Assembly (NCBI RefSeq): GCF_010668395.1
Contig: NZ_WUEY01000002.1
Span: 186,001-250,000, forward strand
DNA: 64,000 nucleotides
Source: Martinezella lusitana
GTDB taxonomy: Bacteria; Pseudomonadota; Alphaproteobacteria; Rhizobiales; Rhizobiaceae
Reading direction: 5' to 3'
This document shows positions 25,739 through 34,631 of this stretch, piece by piece. The translations under genes were made by a program, and so were the position numbers. The stretch's first letter is position 1. The number at the start of each line of letters is the position of its first letter. The notes under the pieces are model-generated. The model ran no database searches. It was not told the origin of the DNA and saw only the letters and a program-made list of their open reading frames with translations.

Positions 25739-27370
25739 TTAAGACGCCATCAACGCGCGAATGCTGCGGTCGGCCGCTTGCAGCAGTTCGAAGGCTTCAT
25801 AGCGCCTTCCGTGCAGTGCGTTCGTGACGCCCTCCGCCGGCTCGAACCTTTTGGCCAGCCGCGACATGGCTGCCATGGCCTCGACCAGAGAGCCGCAATG
25901 TCCGCCGGCCGTGGCCCCAAGCATGGCTGCACCGAGAAGCACAGGCTCTTCGGTATCCGAAACGGCGACCGGCCTGCCGGTCGTATCCGCCAGGAGTTGG
26001 CGCACCAGTCCGCTCTGGGCAGCACCGCCGCTGGCAATGATGAGATCGCAGGCGATGCCATCCTGTGCCAATTTTTCAAGCAGCTGCCGGAGGCCGTAAC
26101 CGATGCCGCAAAGGCCGGCGACGTAAAGAGCGACCAGATCGTCGATACCGGTTTCGAGGCCAAGACCGGAAATCACCGCGCGAGCGTCGGGATCGGCATA
26201 AGGAGACCGGTTGCCGAGGAATTCGGGAACGACCTGGATGGAGTTCACGAGTTTCACGACGTCGGAAGCGCTCCTGCATGCCTTCATGGCCTGGCGGTCG
26301 AGCCAGGCGACCAGCGAAAGGCCGTTGGCTTCGGCCTTGGCGCGCGCCTCCTCTGTTGCCGGATGCATGGTGACGAGATGATCGATCGCCGCACCGGCCG
26401 CGGACTGTCCACCTTCCGTCAGCCAGAGGCCGGGCACCATGGCCGAATAATACGGCCCCCAGACCCCTTCGACGAACACGGCCTCGCCGCTCGACGCCAT
26501 CGAGCACGCCGATGTGCCGAAGATATAGGCGAGCCTGTTCCTGACATCCGCTTCGCCATCCGGCCCCTGCCCGCCCAACGTGCCGACGCCGCCGGCATGG
26601 GCATCGATCAGCGAAGCACCGACCGGCGTACCGGCCGCAAGGCCGAAATCGCGGGCGGCGGCTTCGTTCAGGCCTTCGCCGAGCGCCGTGCCCGGCTCGA
26701 CGATCTCGGTGCCGATCCGCGCGAAGCCCTCGTCCGCCAGTTCACCGAGGCCGATATCCTTGAAATATTGCGCGTCCCACCGCTTCTCATGGGCGAGATA
26801 GGTCCATTTGCACGTCACCGTGCAGACCGATCTCTGCAACGAGCCCGTCGCGCGCCAAGTGAGGTAATCGGCCAGATCGAAGAAATGATCCGTTGCGGCG
26901 AAAGACTGCGGCAGGTTCCGCTTCAACCACAGGAGCTTCGGCGTCTCCATCTCGGGCGAAATGCGACCGCCGACATAGCGCAGCACGGCATGATGTCCGG
27001 CATTGATCTCCGCCGCCTCACCGGCGGCGCGATGATCCATCCAGACGATGATGTTGCGATCGGCATTACCCGATGGTCCCACAGCCACGGGCGCGCCATC
27101 CGCCTTGACCGCGACCAGCGAGCATGTCGCATCGAAGCCGATGCCGGCGACACGATCAGCCGCTATCCCTGCCGTTTCGACAGCTTCCCTGACGCTGTCG
27201 CAAACCGCCTTCCATATCTGCTCGCTGGATTGCTCGACGATGCTGCCGGCCTCGTGCCAGATGGTGATCGGCCGCTTGGCCGCAGCAAGAAGATGGCCAT
27301 GCGCATCGAAAACCCCGGCCCGGGCGCTCCCGGTGCCGACATCGATGCCGATGAAGTAAGGTGCCGTCAT
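25739..27370 (-). CDS. rbtK: FGGY-family pentulose kinase, probable D-ribulokinase
   Basis: 543 residues of the FGGY carbohydrate kinases. G-I-D-V-G-T-G-S-A-R-A near residue 10 is the phosphate-1 motif, and A-S-G-G-A-A-Q-S near 440 is in the C-terminal domain. Its ATG shares a base with the stop of the ribitol dehydrogenase gene (TGATG). Ribitol dehydrogenase makes D-ribulose, so phosphorylation to D-ribulose 5-phosphate is the expected reaction, feeding the pentose-phosphate pathway. The length fits the FGGY ribulokinase branch better than xylulokinases. Confidence 0.85.
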   Translation of the reverse strand: MTAPYFIGIDVGTGSARAGVFDAHGHLLAAAKRPITIWHEAGSIVEQSSEQIWKAVCDSVREAVETAGIAADRVAGIGFDATCSLVAVKADGAPVAVGPSGNADRNIIVWMDHRAAGEAAEINAGHHAVLRYVGGRISPEMETPKLLWLKRNLPQSFAATDHFFDLADYLTWRATGSLQRSVCTVTCKWTYLAHEKRWDAQYFKDIGLGELADEGFARIGTEIVEPGTALGEGLNEAAARDFGLAAGTPVGASLIDAHAGGVGTLGGQGPDGEADVRNRLAYIFGTSACSMASSGEAVFVEGVWGPYYSAMVPGLWLTEGGQSAAGAAIDHLVTMHPATEEARAKAEANGLSLVAWLDRQAMKACRSASDVVKLVNSIQVVPEFLGNRSPYADPDARAVISGLGLETGIDDLVALYVAGLCGIGYGLRQLLEKLAQDGIACDLIIASGGAAQSGLVRQLLADTTGRPVAVSDTEEPVLLGAAMLGATAGGHCGSLVEAMAAMSRLAKRFEPAEGVTNALHGRRYEAFELLQAADRSIRALMAS

Positions 27371-28098
27371 CAGAGATCCGTACTCAAGGGCAGGATCACC
27401 AGATCCCGAATGACAATGTTGCGCGGTCTGGATAGCATGAAGAGGACGGCCTCCGCCACTTCCGTCGGCTCCATAAGACCGCCTGCGGCGATCGCCTCAT
27501 CGAGCTTTGCCTGCGGCCAGTCGCTGATCAACGCCGTCACCACCGGCCCCGGCGCCACGGCGCCGACACGGATGCCGTGCTTGGCGACCTGACGCCGCAC
27601 CGTATGCGTGAAGGCCTGAACGGCATGCTTCGAGGCCGTGTAAATCGGCTCCCAGACCACGGGCACAAGACCGGCGATCGAGCTGGTCATGATGATGTCG
27701 CCGGTCTTGCGCTCAATCATGTGCGGCAGCACCATCCGGACCGAACGGAAAGCGGCGTTGATATTCAGATCCAGCATCCGGTCCCAGGCATCGGGATCGC
27801 CCTCCGCGACCTCGCCGCCAATATAGGCGCCGGCATTGGCATGGAAGATATCGAGCTTGCCGAACCTGCCGAGGATCTGCGGCATCATGGTGGCGACGCT
27901 CTCGGGGTTCAGGAGATCGACGACGACCGGAAAGGCATTCGGACCCAACTCCGCGCAAAGGCTTTTCAGACTGTCCTCGGCCCTGTCGACGAGGGCGACG
28001 CTGGCGCCCTCGTTCAATAGCGATTTGGCGCATTCCAGGCCAATTCCGGAGGCAGCCCCGGTGATGGCGGCGACTTTACCGGTAAAATCCTGTCTCAT
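27370..28098 (-). CDS. rbtD: Ribitol 2-dehydrogenase (short-chain dehydrogenase)
   Basis: 242 residues, closely resembling Klebsiella ribitol dehydrogenase as recalled: [14 protein letters not shown] at the NAD site, [13 protein letters not shown], and the catalytic Y-T-A-S-K. ATG 28098 has AAGGA before it, and the longer frame upstream runs into the gap after the permease. It oxidises ribitol to D-ribulose with NAD. Third from last in the ribitol operon order (binding protein, ATPase, permease, dehydrogenase, kinase) and coupled to the kinase. Confidence 0.88.
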   Translation of the reverse strand: MRQDFTGKVAAITGAASGIGLECAKSLLNEGASVALVDRAEDSLKSLCAELGPNAFPVVVDLLNPESVATMMPQILGRFGKLDIFHANAGAYIGGEVAEGDPDAWDRMLDLNINAAFRSVRMVLPHMIERKTGDIIMTSSIAGLVPVVWEPIYTASKHAVQAFTHTVRRQVAKHGIRVGAVAPGPVVTALISDWPQAKLDEAIAAGGLMEPTEVAEAVLFMLSRPRNIVIRDLVILPLSTDL

Positions 28099-28123
28099 AT
28101 CAATCCTTACCTTCTTGTAGAAA

Positions 28124-29374
28124 TCAGCCGCGCCCATGCGAGGCACGGGAACGGCGAGCCAGCGAGTCGACGATGACGGCAATGGCGAGAACAGCGCCGG
28201 TGATCATGTAGCGAAGCGCCGACGACAGATCGAGCATGGTCAGGCCGCTCGCGATCGATTGGATGACGATGATGCCGAGCAGCGCGGAATAGGCGCTGCC
28301 GCGGCCGCCGAAGAGGCTGGTGCCGCCGATGACGGCCGCCGCGATCGCATTCAGATTGACGTCTCCGGTGCCCGCCTGCTGGCTGGCCGACGCCAGGCGC
28401 GCAGCCGCCAGCACGCCGCCAAGGGCCGCGAACATGGCGCAAAGCACGAAAGCGCTGGTGTAGATTCGCCGCACGTTGATACCGGCGCGGCGCGCTGCCT
28501 CGCGATTGCCGCCGACCGCCGACATGGACCGGCCCCATTGCGTGCGCGTCAGCGCATAGTCCATGAGGATGACGAGCACCACGAACACGGCGAACATCCA
28601 GGGAATGCCGCGATCCTGATTGAGATAGAAGGCGACGAACTCCAAAGCCACGGTGATGACAGCCGCTTTGGCCAGGAGGCCGCCGATGGAGGGAGCCGAA
28701 AGGTTCGCCTGCTTGCGCCGCCGCGCCGCGCCGAGACCGGCAACCAGCATCACCGCACCCGGAATGAGCGCGAAGACATAGGCAAGCGGCCGGGGAATGA
28801 CGAGGAGCTGGCCGAAATTCACGATCGCCGAGCCATAGGGCAGATTGATGGAACCCGTCGCGCCGAGCAGGTAGAGCTGCATGCCGAGCACGGCGAGAAG
28901 CCCCGCCAGCGTGGCGACGAAGCTCGGCATGCCCAGCCGATTGAACAGAACGGCATAGACCGCACCGATCACGCCCCCGACAACCAAAGCCGCCAGGATC
29001 GCCAAAGCCACCGGCCAGCCCTCGTTCACCCAAAGCATGCCGACCATGGCCGAAGCGAAGCCGCTGATCGAGCCGACGGAAAGATCGATCTCGCCGACCA
29101 TCAGCACGCAGACGATGCCGAGCGAAATGATGCCAACGGTCGAGGCATCGAACAGCAGGTTGGCAAGGTTGTTGCTGGAGAGGAAGGTCGGATTGAGCGT
29201 GCCGAACACCGTCCAGATGATGACGAGGCCGACAACGACAGGCAGCGAGCCGAGATCGCCGGAGCGCACCTTGTCGATGAACGAACGGATGGTGGCTGCA
29301 AGCCCCGCGTCATGGTTCACACGGACATCGCCGCGATCGAGCAACAAAGTGGATTGCTTGCTGTCCTCACTCAT
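28124..29374 (-). CDS. Sugar ABC importer permease (RbsC/XylH family), probable ribitol transporter
   Basis: 416 residues with about ten to twelve hydrophobic segments of the branched sugar-permease family. The conserved late loop [16 protein letters not shown] is present. The length and an extended N-terminus resemble XylH rather than RbsC. It overlaps the ATPase gene by ATGA and lies 25 bp before the ribitol dehydrogenase gene. Confidence 0.88.
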   Translation of the reverse strand: MSEDSKQSTLLLDRGDVRVNHDAGLAATIRSFIDKVRSGDLGSLPVVVGLVIIWTVFGTLNPTFLSSNNLANLLFDASTVGIISLGIVCVLMVGEIDLSVGSISGFASAMVGMLWVNEGWPVALAILAALVVGGVIGAVYAVLFNRLGMPSFVATLAGLLAVLGMQLYLLGATGSINLPYGSAIVNFGQLLVIPRPLAYVFALIPGAVMLVAGLGAARRRKQANLSAPSIGGLLAKAAVITVALEFVAFYLNQDRGIPWMFAVFVVLVILMDYALTRTQWGRSMSAVGGNREAARRAGINVRRIYTSAFVLCAMFAALGGVLAAARLASASQQAGTGDVNLNAIAAAVIGGTSLFGGRGSAYSALLGIIVIQSIASGLTMLDLSSALRYMITGAVLAIAVIVDSLARRSRASHGRG

Positions 29375-30192
29375 GGCTGGCCCCCTTCTCTCTGCTCCTG
29401 CTGGGCCTGACGCCGTACGGCGCGGCGCGACACCGAATTTTCCGTAGCACCGGTAATCGCGCTTACGAGTTCCTGGTTCGAGGTGTCGGGATAGAAGATC
29501 CCGTTGTTGCGGCCGAGGCGAAGGACGACGATGCGGTCGGCGACGGCGCGCACGTCCTCCATATTGTGGCTGATCATGATGACGCCGAGACCCCTGTCAC
29601 GGACGCGCTCGATAAGGTTCAGCACTTCCGCCGTCTGCGCCACGCCGAGTGCCGCGGTCGGCTCGTCCAGCATGATGAGTTTGGGCTCGAGCAGCAGCGA
29701 ACGGGCGATCGCCACCGTCTGCCGCTGACCGCCCGAAAGGGATGCGATCGGGATGCGCACGCTCGGGATGCGCGCCGCAAGCTCGTTGAGCAAGGTCCAT
29801 GCGCGGACCTCCATCGCGGTTTCATCGAGCTTCAACGGGCTCAGTTCCCGGCCGAGAAAGATGTTGGCGACGACATCGAGATTTTCGCAAAGCGCCAGAT
29901 CCTGGAAGACCGTGGCAATGCCGAGATCAAGCGCGGTTGCCGGATCGCTGAGCGTCACCTGCTTGCCGCGGAACGTGATCGTACCCGAACTCGGCTGGTG
30001 GACGCCGGCCAGAACCTTGACGAGCGTCGATTTGCCCGCGCCGTTGTCGCCGACGAGTGCGACGACTTCGCCGGCATGTACGTCAAGATTGATATCCGTC
30101 AGTGCCGAGACGGCGCCGAAGTGTTTGGAGATCCCCTTGAGGCTGAGCACAGGCTCGCCTGACGGGGCTCTTGGATCGGAAGCGTCACTCAT
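29371..30192 (-). CDS. Sugar ABC importer ATPase with one nucleotide-binding domain
   Basis: 273 residues with one ATPase domain: Walker A G-D-N-G-A-G-K-S-T near 47, signature L-S-G-G-Q-R-Q-T, Walker B L-I-M-L-D-E-P-T. RbsA and XylG proteins usually have two such domains in about 500 residues, so this one is the single-domain type (as in FrcA-like systems) and should work as a homodimer. The C-terminal 30 residues are rich in Arg and Gln. Confidence 0.88.
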   Translation of the reverse strand: MSDASDPRAPSGEPVLSLKGISKHFGAVSALTDINLDVHAGEVVALVGDNGAGKSTLVKVLAGVHQPSSGTITFRGKQVTLSDPATALDLGIATVFQDLALCENLDVVANIFLGRELSPLKLDETAMEVRAWTLLNELAARIPSVRIPIASLSGGQRQTVAIARSLLLEPKLIMLDEPTAALGVAQTAEVLNLIERVRDRGLGVIMISHNMEDVRAVADRIVVLRLGRNNGIFYPDTSNQELVSAITGATENSVSRRAVRRQAQQEQREGGQP

Positions 30193-30237
30193 GACTGGCT
30201 ACCTTCTCGGGTTGAAATGCTGGGATGCGTTTGGTTT

Positions 30238-30257
30238 CCGGCCGCCGAAGCGGCCGG
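30238..30257 (-). other. Very stable intercistronic hairpin with a UUCG loop
   Basis: On the minus strand the sequence reads CCGGCCGC-TTCG-GCGGCCGG, a perfect 8-bp GC stem closed by the C(UUCG)G tetraloop, one of the most stable RNA loops known. It lies between the binding-protein and ATPase genes without a T-run, so it probably stabilises the binding-protein mRNA 3' end and lowers downstream expression. Confidence 0.7.
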
Positions 30258-30277
30258 ATCTGAAGGGTTGGGAAAGC

Positions 30278-31363
30278 TCAGCTGCCGATACCGAGCTTCT
30301 TGCAGCCATCGGCGTAGCGGTCGATGCAGAGCTGGTCCGGCGTCTGGATCGGCTTGCCGTTGACGGCCTTGTCGATGATTTCGGCCTTGAGATTTTCGGA
30401 CGTAACCAGTGCCGGCGTGAAGAGCTTGGTCGGCGTGTCGAAGAGCTTGGTGTCGGCTTTCGGCGTCTCGCCGGAAAGCAGTTCGATCGCGACATTGGCG
30501 GCGGCGGCGGCAACGATCTCGCTCGGCTTCGAAATCGTGTTGTACTGATCGCCGGAAATGATGAGCTGCAGGCCGGCGATCGTCGCATCATTGCCGGTGA
30601 CCGGCGGGACCGGATCGAAACCGGCCGCCTTGAACGCGGCGACGGCTGCGCCACCCGTGCCGTCATTGGCGGCAACGACGCCGAGGATCTTCTTGCCGAA
30701 ACGGGTGATCTGGCCGCTTGCCCATTGCTGCGCCTTCGGCGGCGCCCATTCCGGCGTATCGAATTCGGCCAGCACCGGATATCCGCCCTCGGCGAGACCG
30801 GCATGAATGCCCTTCTTGATCAGGCCGGCGGCCGCATCGGTCGGCGAACCGTTGATCTCAAGAAGGCCGCCGTCGCCCGCCTTCACGTTCTTGGCCTTGA
30901 GATGATCGACCAGCGATTTGGCGATCATCTTGCCGATCTCTTCGTTATTGAAGGAGACATAGTAGTCGGCGGCAGCCGAGGGGATCGGACGGTCGTAAGC
31001 GATGACGCGCACGCCCTGGCTCTGCGCCAGCTTGACCAGCGAGGCGGCGGCCGTGGAATCGACCGGGTCGAGCACGATGGCCTTTGCGCCCTGCGAGATC
31101 GCCGAATTGAACTGCTGCTGCTGACGCGAGGCATCGCCATTGGCATTCTGATAGATGACCTTGCAGCCGGCGCAGAGCTTCTTCATTTCCGCCTGGAAGC
31201 CGGGGAAGTCATGCTCTTCGTAACGTGTCGAGCTCTGGTCGGGCATCAGGAAGGCGACGGTTGCGTCGGTCACCTTGGCGGACTGGGCGAAGGCGGACGT
31301 GCCGGCCAGAAGGCCGACGGCAAGTGCGGCTGCACCGGCGATTTTGAGTGTGACATGAGTCAT
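30278..31363 (-). CDS. Sugar ABC importer substrate-binding protein (XylF family), probable ribitol-binding protein
   Basis: 361 residues. A Sec signal peptide ends at A-F-A-Q near residue 27, followed by a type I periplasmic binding fold with V-A-F-L-M-P-D, D-P-V-D-S and A-A-N-D-G-T-G. Cys residues in the mature part (C-A-G-C) are unusual for the family. First structural gene after the promoter region and the AraC regulator gene, all in one direction. Ribitol as ligand follows from the ribitol dehydrogenase and kinase downstream. Confidence 0.88.
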   Translation of the reverse strand: MTHVTLKIAGAAALAVGLLAGTSAFAQSAKVTDATVAFLMPDQSSTRYEEHDFPGFQAEMKKLCAGCKVIYQNANGDASRQQQQFNSAISQGAKAIVLDPVDSTAAASLVKLAQSQGVRVIAYDRPIPSAAADYYVSFNNEEIGKMIAKSLVDHLKAKNVKAGDGGLLEINGSPTDAAAGLIKKGIHAGLAEGGYPVLAEFDTPEWAPPKAQQWASGQITRFGKKILGVVAANDGTGGAAVAAFKAAGFDPVPPVTGNDATIAGLQLIISGDQYNTISKPSEIVAAAAANVAIELLSGETPKADTKLFDTPTKLFTPALVTSENLKAEIIDKAVNGKPIQTPDQLCIDRYADGCKKLGIGS

Positions 31364-31564
31364 TGGAATTTCTCCGTTCCAAATGGTAATAGTTTCCCTT
31401 GACCATCACGGCTGTCTGCACGCGATGTTCTTGTTCGATGCTCGCCGGCAACGGTCATCCAACCGAGGCGGCTGCTATTTTTTGGACAAGCGTTCTCCTT
31501 CGGGCGACAGAGGTGCCCGTTCGCTTGGTCCGAATATCGTCTCTCCTCCCTGTCCTCCCTTTTG
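31364..31564 (-). promoter_or_regulatory. Promoter region of the ribitol operon
   Basis: 201 bp between the AraC gene and the binding-protein gene. ATGGT at 31383-31387 is mirrored by ACCAT at 31403-31407, a possible operator about 40 bp before the translation start. A T-run near 31480-31487 follows the regulator gene side. No clear -35/-10 pair stands out. The ribosome-binding site is ACGGAGAA. Confidence 0.4.
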
Positions 31565-32449
31565 TTAGGCGGCCTCCACCGCGCGTGCGTGCTGTGCCAA
31601 TAGCGATCTGAACCGGGAAGGCGCCATGCCCTTCTGATCCAGGAAACGCCGATTGAAGTTCGAGATATTGTTGAAGCCTGCCGCAAAGCAGATGTCGGTG
31701 ATCGTCATCCCGGCCTCGCTCATCAACAGATGGCAGGCGAAGTTGATGCGCAGCCGGTTGACATATTGCACCAGCGCCATGCCGGTATGACGCCGAAAGC
31801 TGCGCGAAAAGGCGCTCGGGCTCTGGCCGGTCAACTCAGCGAGGTCGCATTCGCTGAACGGCTCGGTCAGATGCGTGTTGATGTAGGCCAGCGCCTGGTT
31901 GACGCCTGCCGACATGAAACCGGATGGATCCGGCTGGTAGCCGGCGCTGGCAAGCGTGCGAGTCCCCTGGGCGCTGCTCATGGCATCGAGAATATTCATG
32001 AAGAGTTCGATGCGGCGGATGCCTGCCGCCTCGACCAGTTCGCCAAGGATCGGGCCGACGACGGCGGCAGTCTCGGGAGTGAAAAGCGCGCCTCTGCGAC
32101 TTGTTTCGAGAATACCGCCGCAAGCGGAAAGCTCAGGGAAAACCCTGCTCGCATCGGCGAAGAAGGATTCGGAAAACTGCAGGACGCGGCAGCGCAGCGG
32201 CAGGGTGACGCCAACGGGCACATCGCTCACCCAGTTGTGCGGCAGGTTCGGTCCCGTCAGGACCAGATTGCCCGGCTCGAACTCGCCGATGAAATCCCCG
32301 ACGAAATACTGACCGGTTGTCGCCACCACATGATGGATTTCATATTCGGGATGGAAATGCCAGCGAACCGTGCGGTAGGGATAGCCGTGCTCCCAAGCCT
32401 TGAAAGACTCGCCGCTGCCGATCGCGACCACTTCCAAATCGGGATTCAT
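31565..32449 (-). CDS. AraC-family transcriptional regulator of the ribitol operon
   Basis: 294 residues. An N-terminal cupin (about 1-150, with W-H-F-H-P-E-Y-E-I-H-H) is followed by the AraC double helix-turn-helix (about 190-290, ending in the I-T-D-I-C-F-A-A-G-F-N-N-I-S-N-F-N-R-R-F signature split here into parts). ATG 32449 lies seven bases after AAAGGAGG; a TTG two codons earlier is less well placed. It lies directly upstream of the ribitol genes in the same direction and most likely activates them. Confidence 0.87.
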   Translation of the reverse strand: MNPDLEVVAIGSGESFKAWEHGYPYRTVRWHFHPEYEIHHVVATTGQYFVGDFIGEFEPGNLVLTGPNLPHNWVSDVPVGVTLPLRCRVLQFSESFFADASRVFPELSACGGILETSRRGALFTPETAAVVGPILGELVEAAGIRRIELFMNILDAMSSAQGTRTLASAGYQPDPSGFMSAGVNQALAYINTHLTEPFSECDLAELTGQSPSAFSRSFRRHTGMALVQYVNRLRINFACHLLMSEAGMTITDICFAAGFNNISNFNRRFLDQKGMAPSRFRSLLAQHARAVEAA

Positions 32450-32726
32450 CAGCAAGCCTCCTTTCGTCCGTCCGCCTCGTTGCGGTTACGGCGCCTCCTC
32501 CCAGAGGCCATTGCGTCTTCCATGTGGTAAATCTACCCCTCGCAATAGCCTTCCGCTACTACGCCTTGTACGTTCGGCCGATACTTTTTTGACATGAAGG
32601 GTGGCTTGTTTGGTCAAATGTGCAGTGCGGCATGGGCACTGCGATGCCGAAGCATCGATATCCGGCGCAAAGCGCCGAGAGCTCTGCCCGGAGCCGACAA
32701 GACAGACGAAAGCCTCTCAGCAATCG
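32450..32726. other. Intergenic stretch upstream of the ribitol regulator
   Basis: About 280 bp with no frame that looks coding and no clear terminator. It presumably holds the promoter of the AraC gene on the minus strand; ATGTGG and TTTTTTGACA around 32520-32595 are the most promoter-like parts. It borders the repeat-containing scar region. Confidence 0.3.
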
Positions 32727-32776
32727 TCCACCTCGCCGCAGCCGTCATCAATTCAAGATGAATCCCCGCAGACCTT
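32727..32776. repeat. Direct repeat B, copy 1
   Basis: About 50 bp nearly identical to 34122-34171. The second copy is the 3' flank of the DUF983 gene, including part of its stop codon, so this first copy is a displaced fragment of that flank. Confidence 0.75.
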
Positions 32777-32933
32777 GATCCGAGGCGTCAAGGGTGCGTT
32801 CGGCGGGCGCTATGGTCCGCTCGTTTCGTTTCTTCTTCCCTTGATCGTGATGCCATTTGATGGCGAAGAACATCCCCGTGCCCAGCACGAGAACCTTGAA
32901 TGTAATGAAGACTATAGGGAACCAATCCATCAT
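32748..32933 (-). pseudogene. Truncated copy of the small membrane-protein gene
   Basis: A 61-residue frame whose first 32 residues (M-M-D-W-F-P-I-V-F-I then K-V-L-V-L-G-T-G) match the 75-residue protein at 33741-33968 almost exactly. After H-H-D-Q-G the two diverge completely: the second membrane segment is missing and the tail is translated from repeat B. It is best read as a duplicated and broken copy, though it could still be made as a one-segment membrane protein. Confidence 0.65.
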
Positions 32934-32974
32934 TTTGAGTATTTCCAGGCTATTACCTGACGCTACCCATCGTG
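32842..32974. repeat. Direct repeat A, copy 1
   Basis: About 133 bp matching 33877-34009 with a few substitutions. It covers the first third of the small membrane-protein gene and its upstream region. The match continues past the start codon, so promoter and ribosome-binding site were copied too. Confidence 0.8.
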
Positions 32975-33182
32975 GGGCGCGCTACCCCAAAACTACTGCA
33001 TACAACAGCAGCCATGCTGACGCAGGTGAGATTATAAACTTTCGGTTGGTGATGAAACGACCGTTGGCATCACGAACGGCGAAGTCTGCCCGCTCTGGCC
33101 ATTACGCCAGTCCCGGAACCTCACCGCCGTCCAATCACTCGACTTAGCTGCGATACGTCCCTGCCGACAGGCTTACGGATAA

Positions 33183-33661
33183 AGGAGGCGGAACGTCACC
33201 CAGAAACTGGGGAAGGAGCGCTTTGCCGCCTATGTAAAGCAATTCCGCTACGGCAATGAAGACGTGGATGGAACGCCGCAAGAAGATGGCCTGACGCACG
33301 CTTGGCTCATGAATTCTCTAGCGATCTCCGCCGACGAGCAATGCAGGTTCGTCTCCGACTTCCTCAACGGTAGTCTTGGCGTCGGAGCAAATGCTTATAG
33401 ACAAACCCGCTTGTCACTTCCTGCGTACCCTGGGTCAGAGGGTGGATGGTTCACGGAAAAAGTGGAAGCGGGTGGCTCAGAAATAGCGCCGGCCAGATCG
33501 ATAAATCGCGGCCGCAAGGCTGGTTTGTCGGATGGGGCGAAAGGCAGGGACGAACCGTTGTCTTTGTGCGCTTCCAATTGGATGCGAAACCATCATCTAT
33601 GCCAGGCGGGACCTTGGCACGTAACTTTATCCTAGAGAACCTTTCCATGTTAGCGGGGTAG
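33183..33661 (+). pseudogene. Class D beta-lactamase (OXA-like) remnant, 5'-truncated and frameshifted
   Basis: Two frames together spell the C-terminal half of a class D enzyme. From 33195 the first reads to E-G-G-W and includes F-R-Y-G-N, the class D Y-G-N motif, and W-L-M-N-S-L-A-I-S-A-D-E-Q. At 33449 the frame moves by one base and continues V-H-G-K-S-G-S-G-W, the K-S/T-G motif, then G-W-F-V-G-W and a normal end at 33661. One missing G explains the shift. Everything before the Y-G-N region, including the S-x-x-K serine, is absent; an in-frame stop lies at 33180. No activity is possible. Confidence 0.82.
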
Positions 33662-33682
33662 TAAGAGTTTGCTACAAATGAA

Positions 33683-33710
33683 AGCCCGGTCAGCGTATGC
33701 CGATCGGGCT
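33683..33710. terminator. Hairpin between the beta-lactamase remnant and the small membrane-protein gene
   Basis: AGCCCGGTCAGC at 33683-33694 pairs with GCCGATCGGGCT at 33699-33710 (one mismatch, one G-U) around GTAT. On the minus strand it is followed by TTTCATTTG. It is a plausible terminator for the small membrane-protein gene or formerly for the lactamase. Confidence 0.5.
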
Positions 33711-33740
33711 GCGAATTCACGTTCTTCGTAGGCGATGCCA

Positions 33741-33968
33741 TCATGAGAGGCCCAAGTCCAAACCGAGCATCCTGCTGAGAACGAAGGTAACGACACCCGC
33801 ACCTAGGAGCAACAGCACGAAGATTGCCGCTATCTTGCCGCCCATACGTAGCGCCGCGCGTCTCTCCTCCTCCCCCTGATCGTGATGCCACTTGACGGCG
33901 AAGAACATCCCCGTGCCCAACACGAGAACCTTAAACACGATGAAGACTATAGGGAACCAATCCATCAT
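33741..33968 (-). CDS. Small two-segment membrane protein, function unknown
   Basis: 75 residues with two hydrophobic segments (about 5-25 and 45-65) separated by a charged loop K-W-H-H-D-Q-G-E-E-E-R-R. I do not recognise a named family. It is the intact version of the gene broken at 32748-32933. The DUF983 gene lies upstream in the same direction, 200 bp away. An inner-membrane location is likely. Confidence 0.65.
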   Translation of the reverse strand: MMDWFPIVFIVFKVLVLGTGMFFAVKWHHDQGEEERRAALRMGGKIAAIFVLLLLGAGVVTFVLSRMLGLDLGLS

Positions 33969-34009
33969 TTTGAGTATTTCCAGGCTATTACTTGACGCTA
34001 TCTATCGTG
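33877..34009. repeat. Direct repeat A, copy 2
   Basis: Partner of 32842-32974, in the same orientation, 1035 bp apart. It includes the start and first codons of the intact small membrane-protein gene. Confidence 0.8.
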
Positions 34010-34121
34010 AGGAGCACGAGCTCAGAACCGCTGCTTCAGCAGCTTCATGTTTTGTTCAAACCATCGGCGAACCCAACTTCGATCGTAACGTTCCCATTCC
34101 CACGGCATAGTGGTGTCATCA

Positions 34122-34171
34122 TCCATCTCGCCGCAGCCGTCATCCATTCAAGATGAATCCCCACAGACCTT
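34122..34171. repeat. Direct repeat B, copy 2
   Basis: Partner of 32727-32776, same orientation, 1395 bp apart. It runs into the stop codon of the DUF983 gene. Along the plus strand the copies are ordered B, A, then A, B, so a single tandem duplication does not explain them. Confidence 0.75.
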
Positions 34172-34574
34172 AGTTCGCTGCGTGCGACGTATCGGTCGCC
34201 GGAAGACGGACGAGTTTGCCTTCCTCGGCCTTGTAGAAATACTGGCTAGCCACCAGCCACCCCTTCAGCGGCCGCAATGGCGGAATGCAGGTCGCCAGCA
34301 TGAAGGGTCCGGTTACCAGGAACTGAACCCAGATCGGTGCCGAGAAGGCCACCTCCAGCCAGACGCCGAGAAGCACGCTCGGAATGCAGGCAAAGCAAAT
34401 AACGAAGAACGCCGGGCCATCGGCGGGATCCGCGAAGGAATAGTCGAGGCCGCACGCTTCGCACTGCTTGCGCAAGGTCAAGAACCCATCGAATAGGCGA
34501 CCCTGCCCGCAACGAGGGCAACGGCAACGAAGGCCGGTCTGAATCGGGCTCAGCGGAGGATATTCGGTATCCAT
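34170..34574 (-). CDS. DUF983 family membrane protein
   Basis: 134 residues. An N-terminal zinc-ribbon-like part has C-R-C-P-R-C-G-Q-G and C-E-A-C-G-L-D-Y, followed by two membrane segments (about 52-75 and 82-105). This is the standard DUF983 layout; in many alphaproteobacteria the family lies near cytochrome oxidase assembly genes, but its function is not established. Here the cytochrome bd operon is 2 kb away, separated by a MocR gene. Confidence 0.88.
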   Translation of the reverse strand: MDTEYPPLSPIQTGLRCRCPRCGQGRLFDGFLTLRKQCEACGLDYSFADPADGPAFFVICFACIPSVLLGVWLEVAFSAPIWVQFLVTGPFMLATCIPPLRPLKGWLVASQYFYKAEEGKLVRLPATDTSHAAN

Positions 34575-34631
34575 GGCGGCTCACTCCTGAATCAATATTA
34601 CAAGGATGTGCGATCAATAATTTGATTGCAT

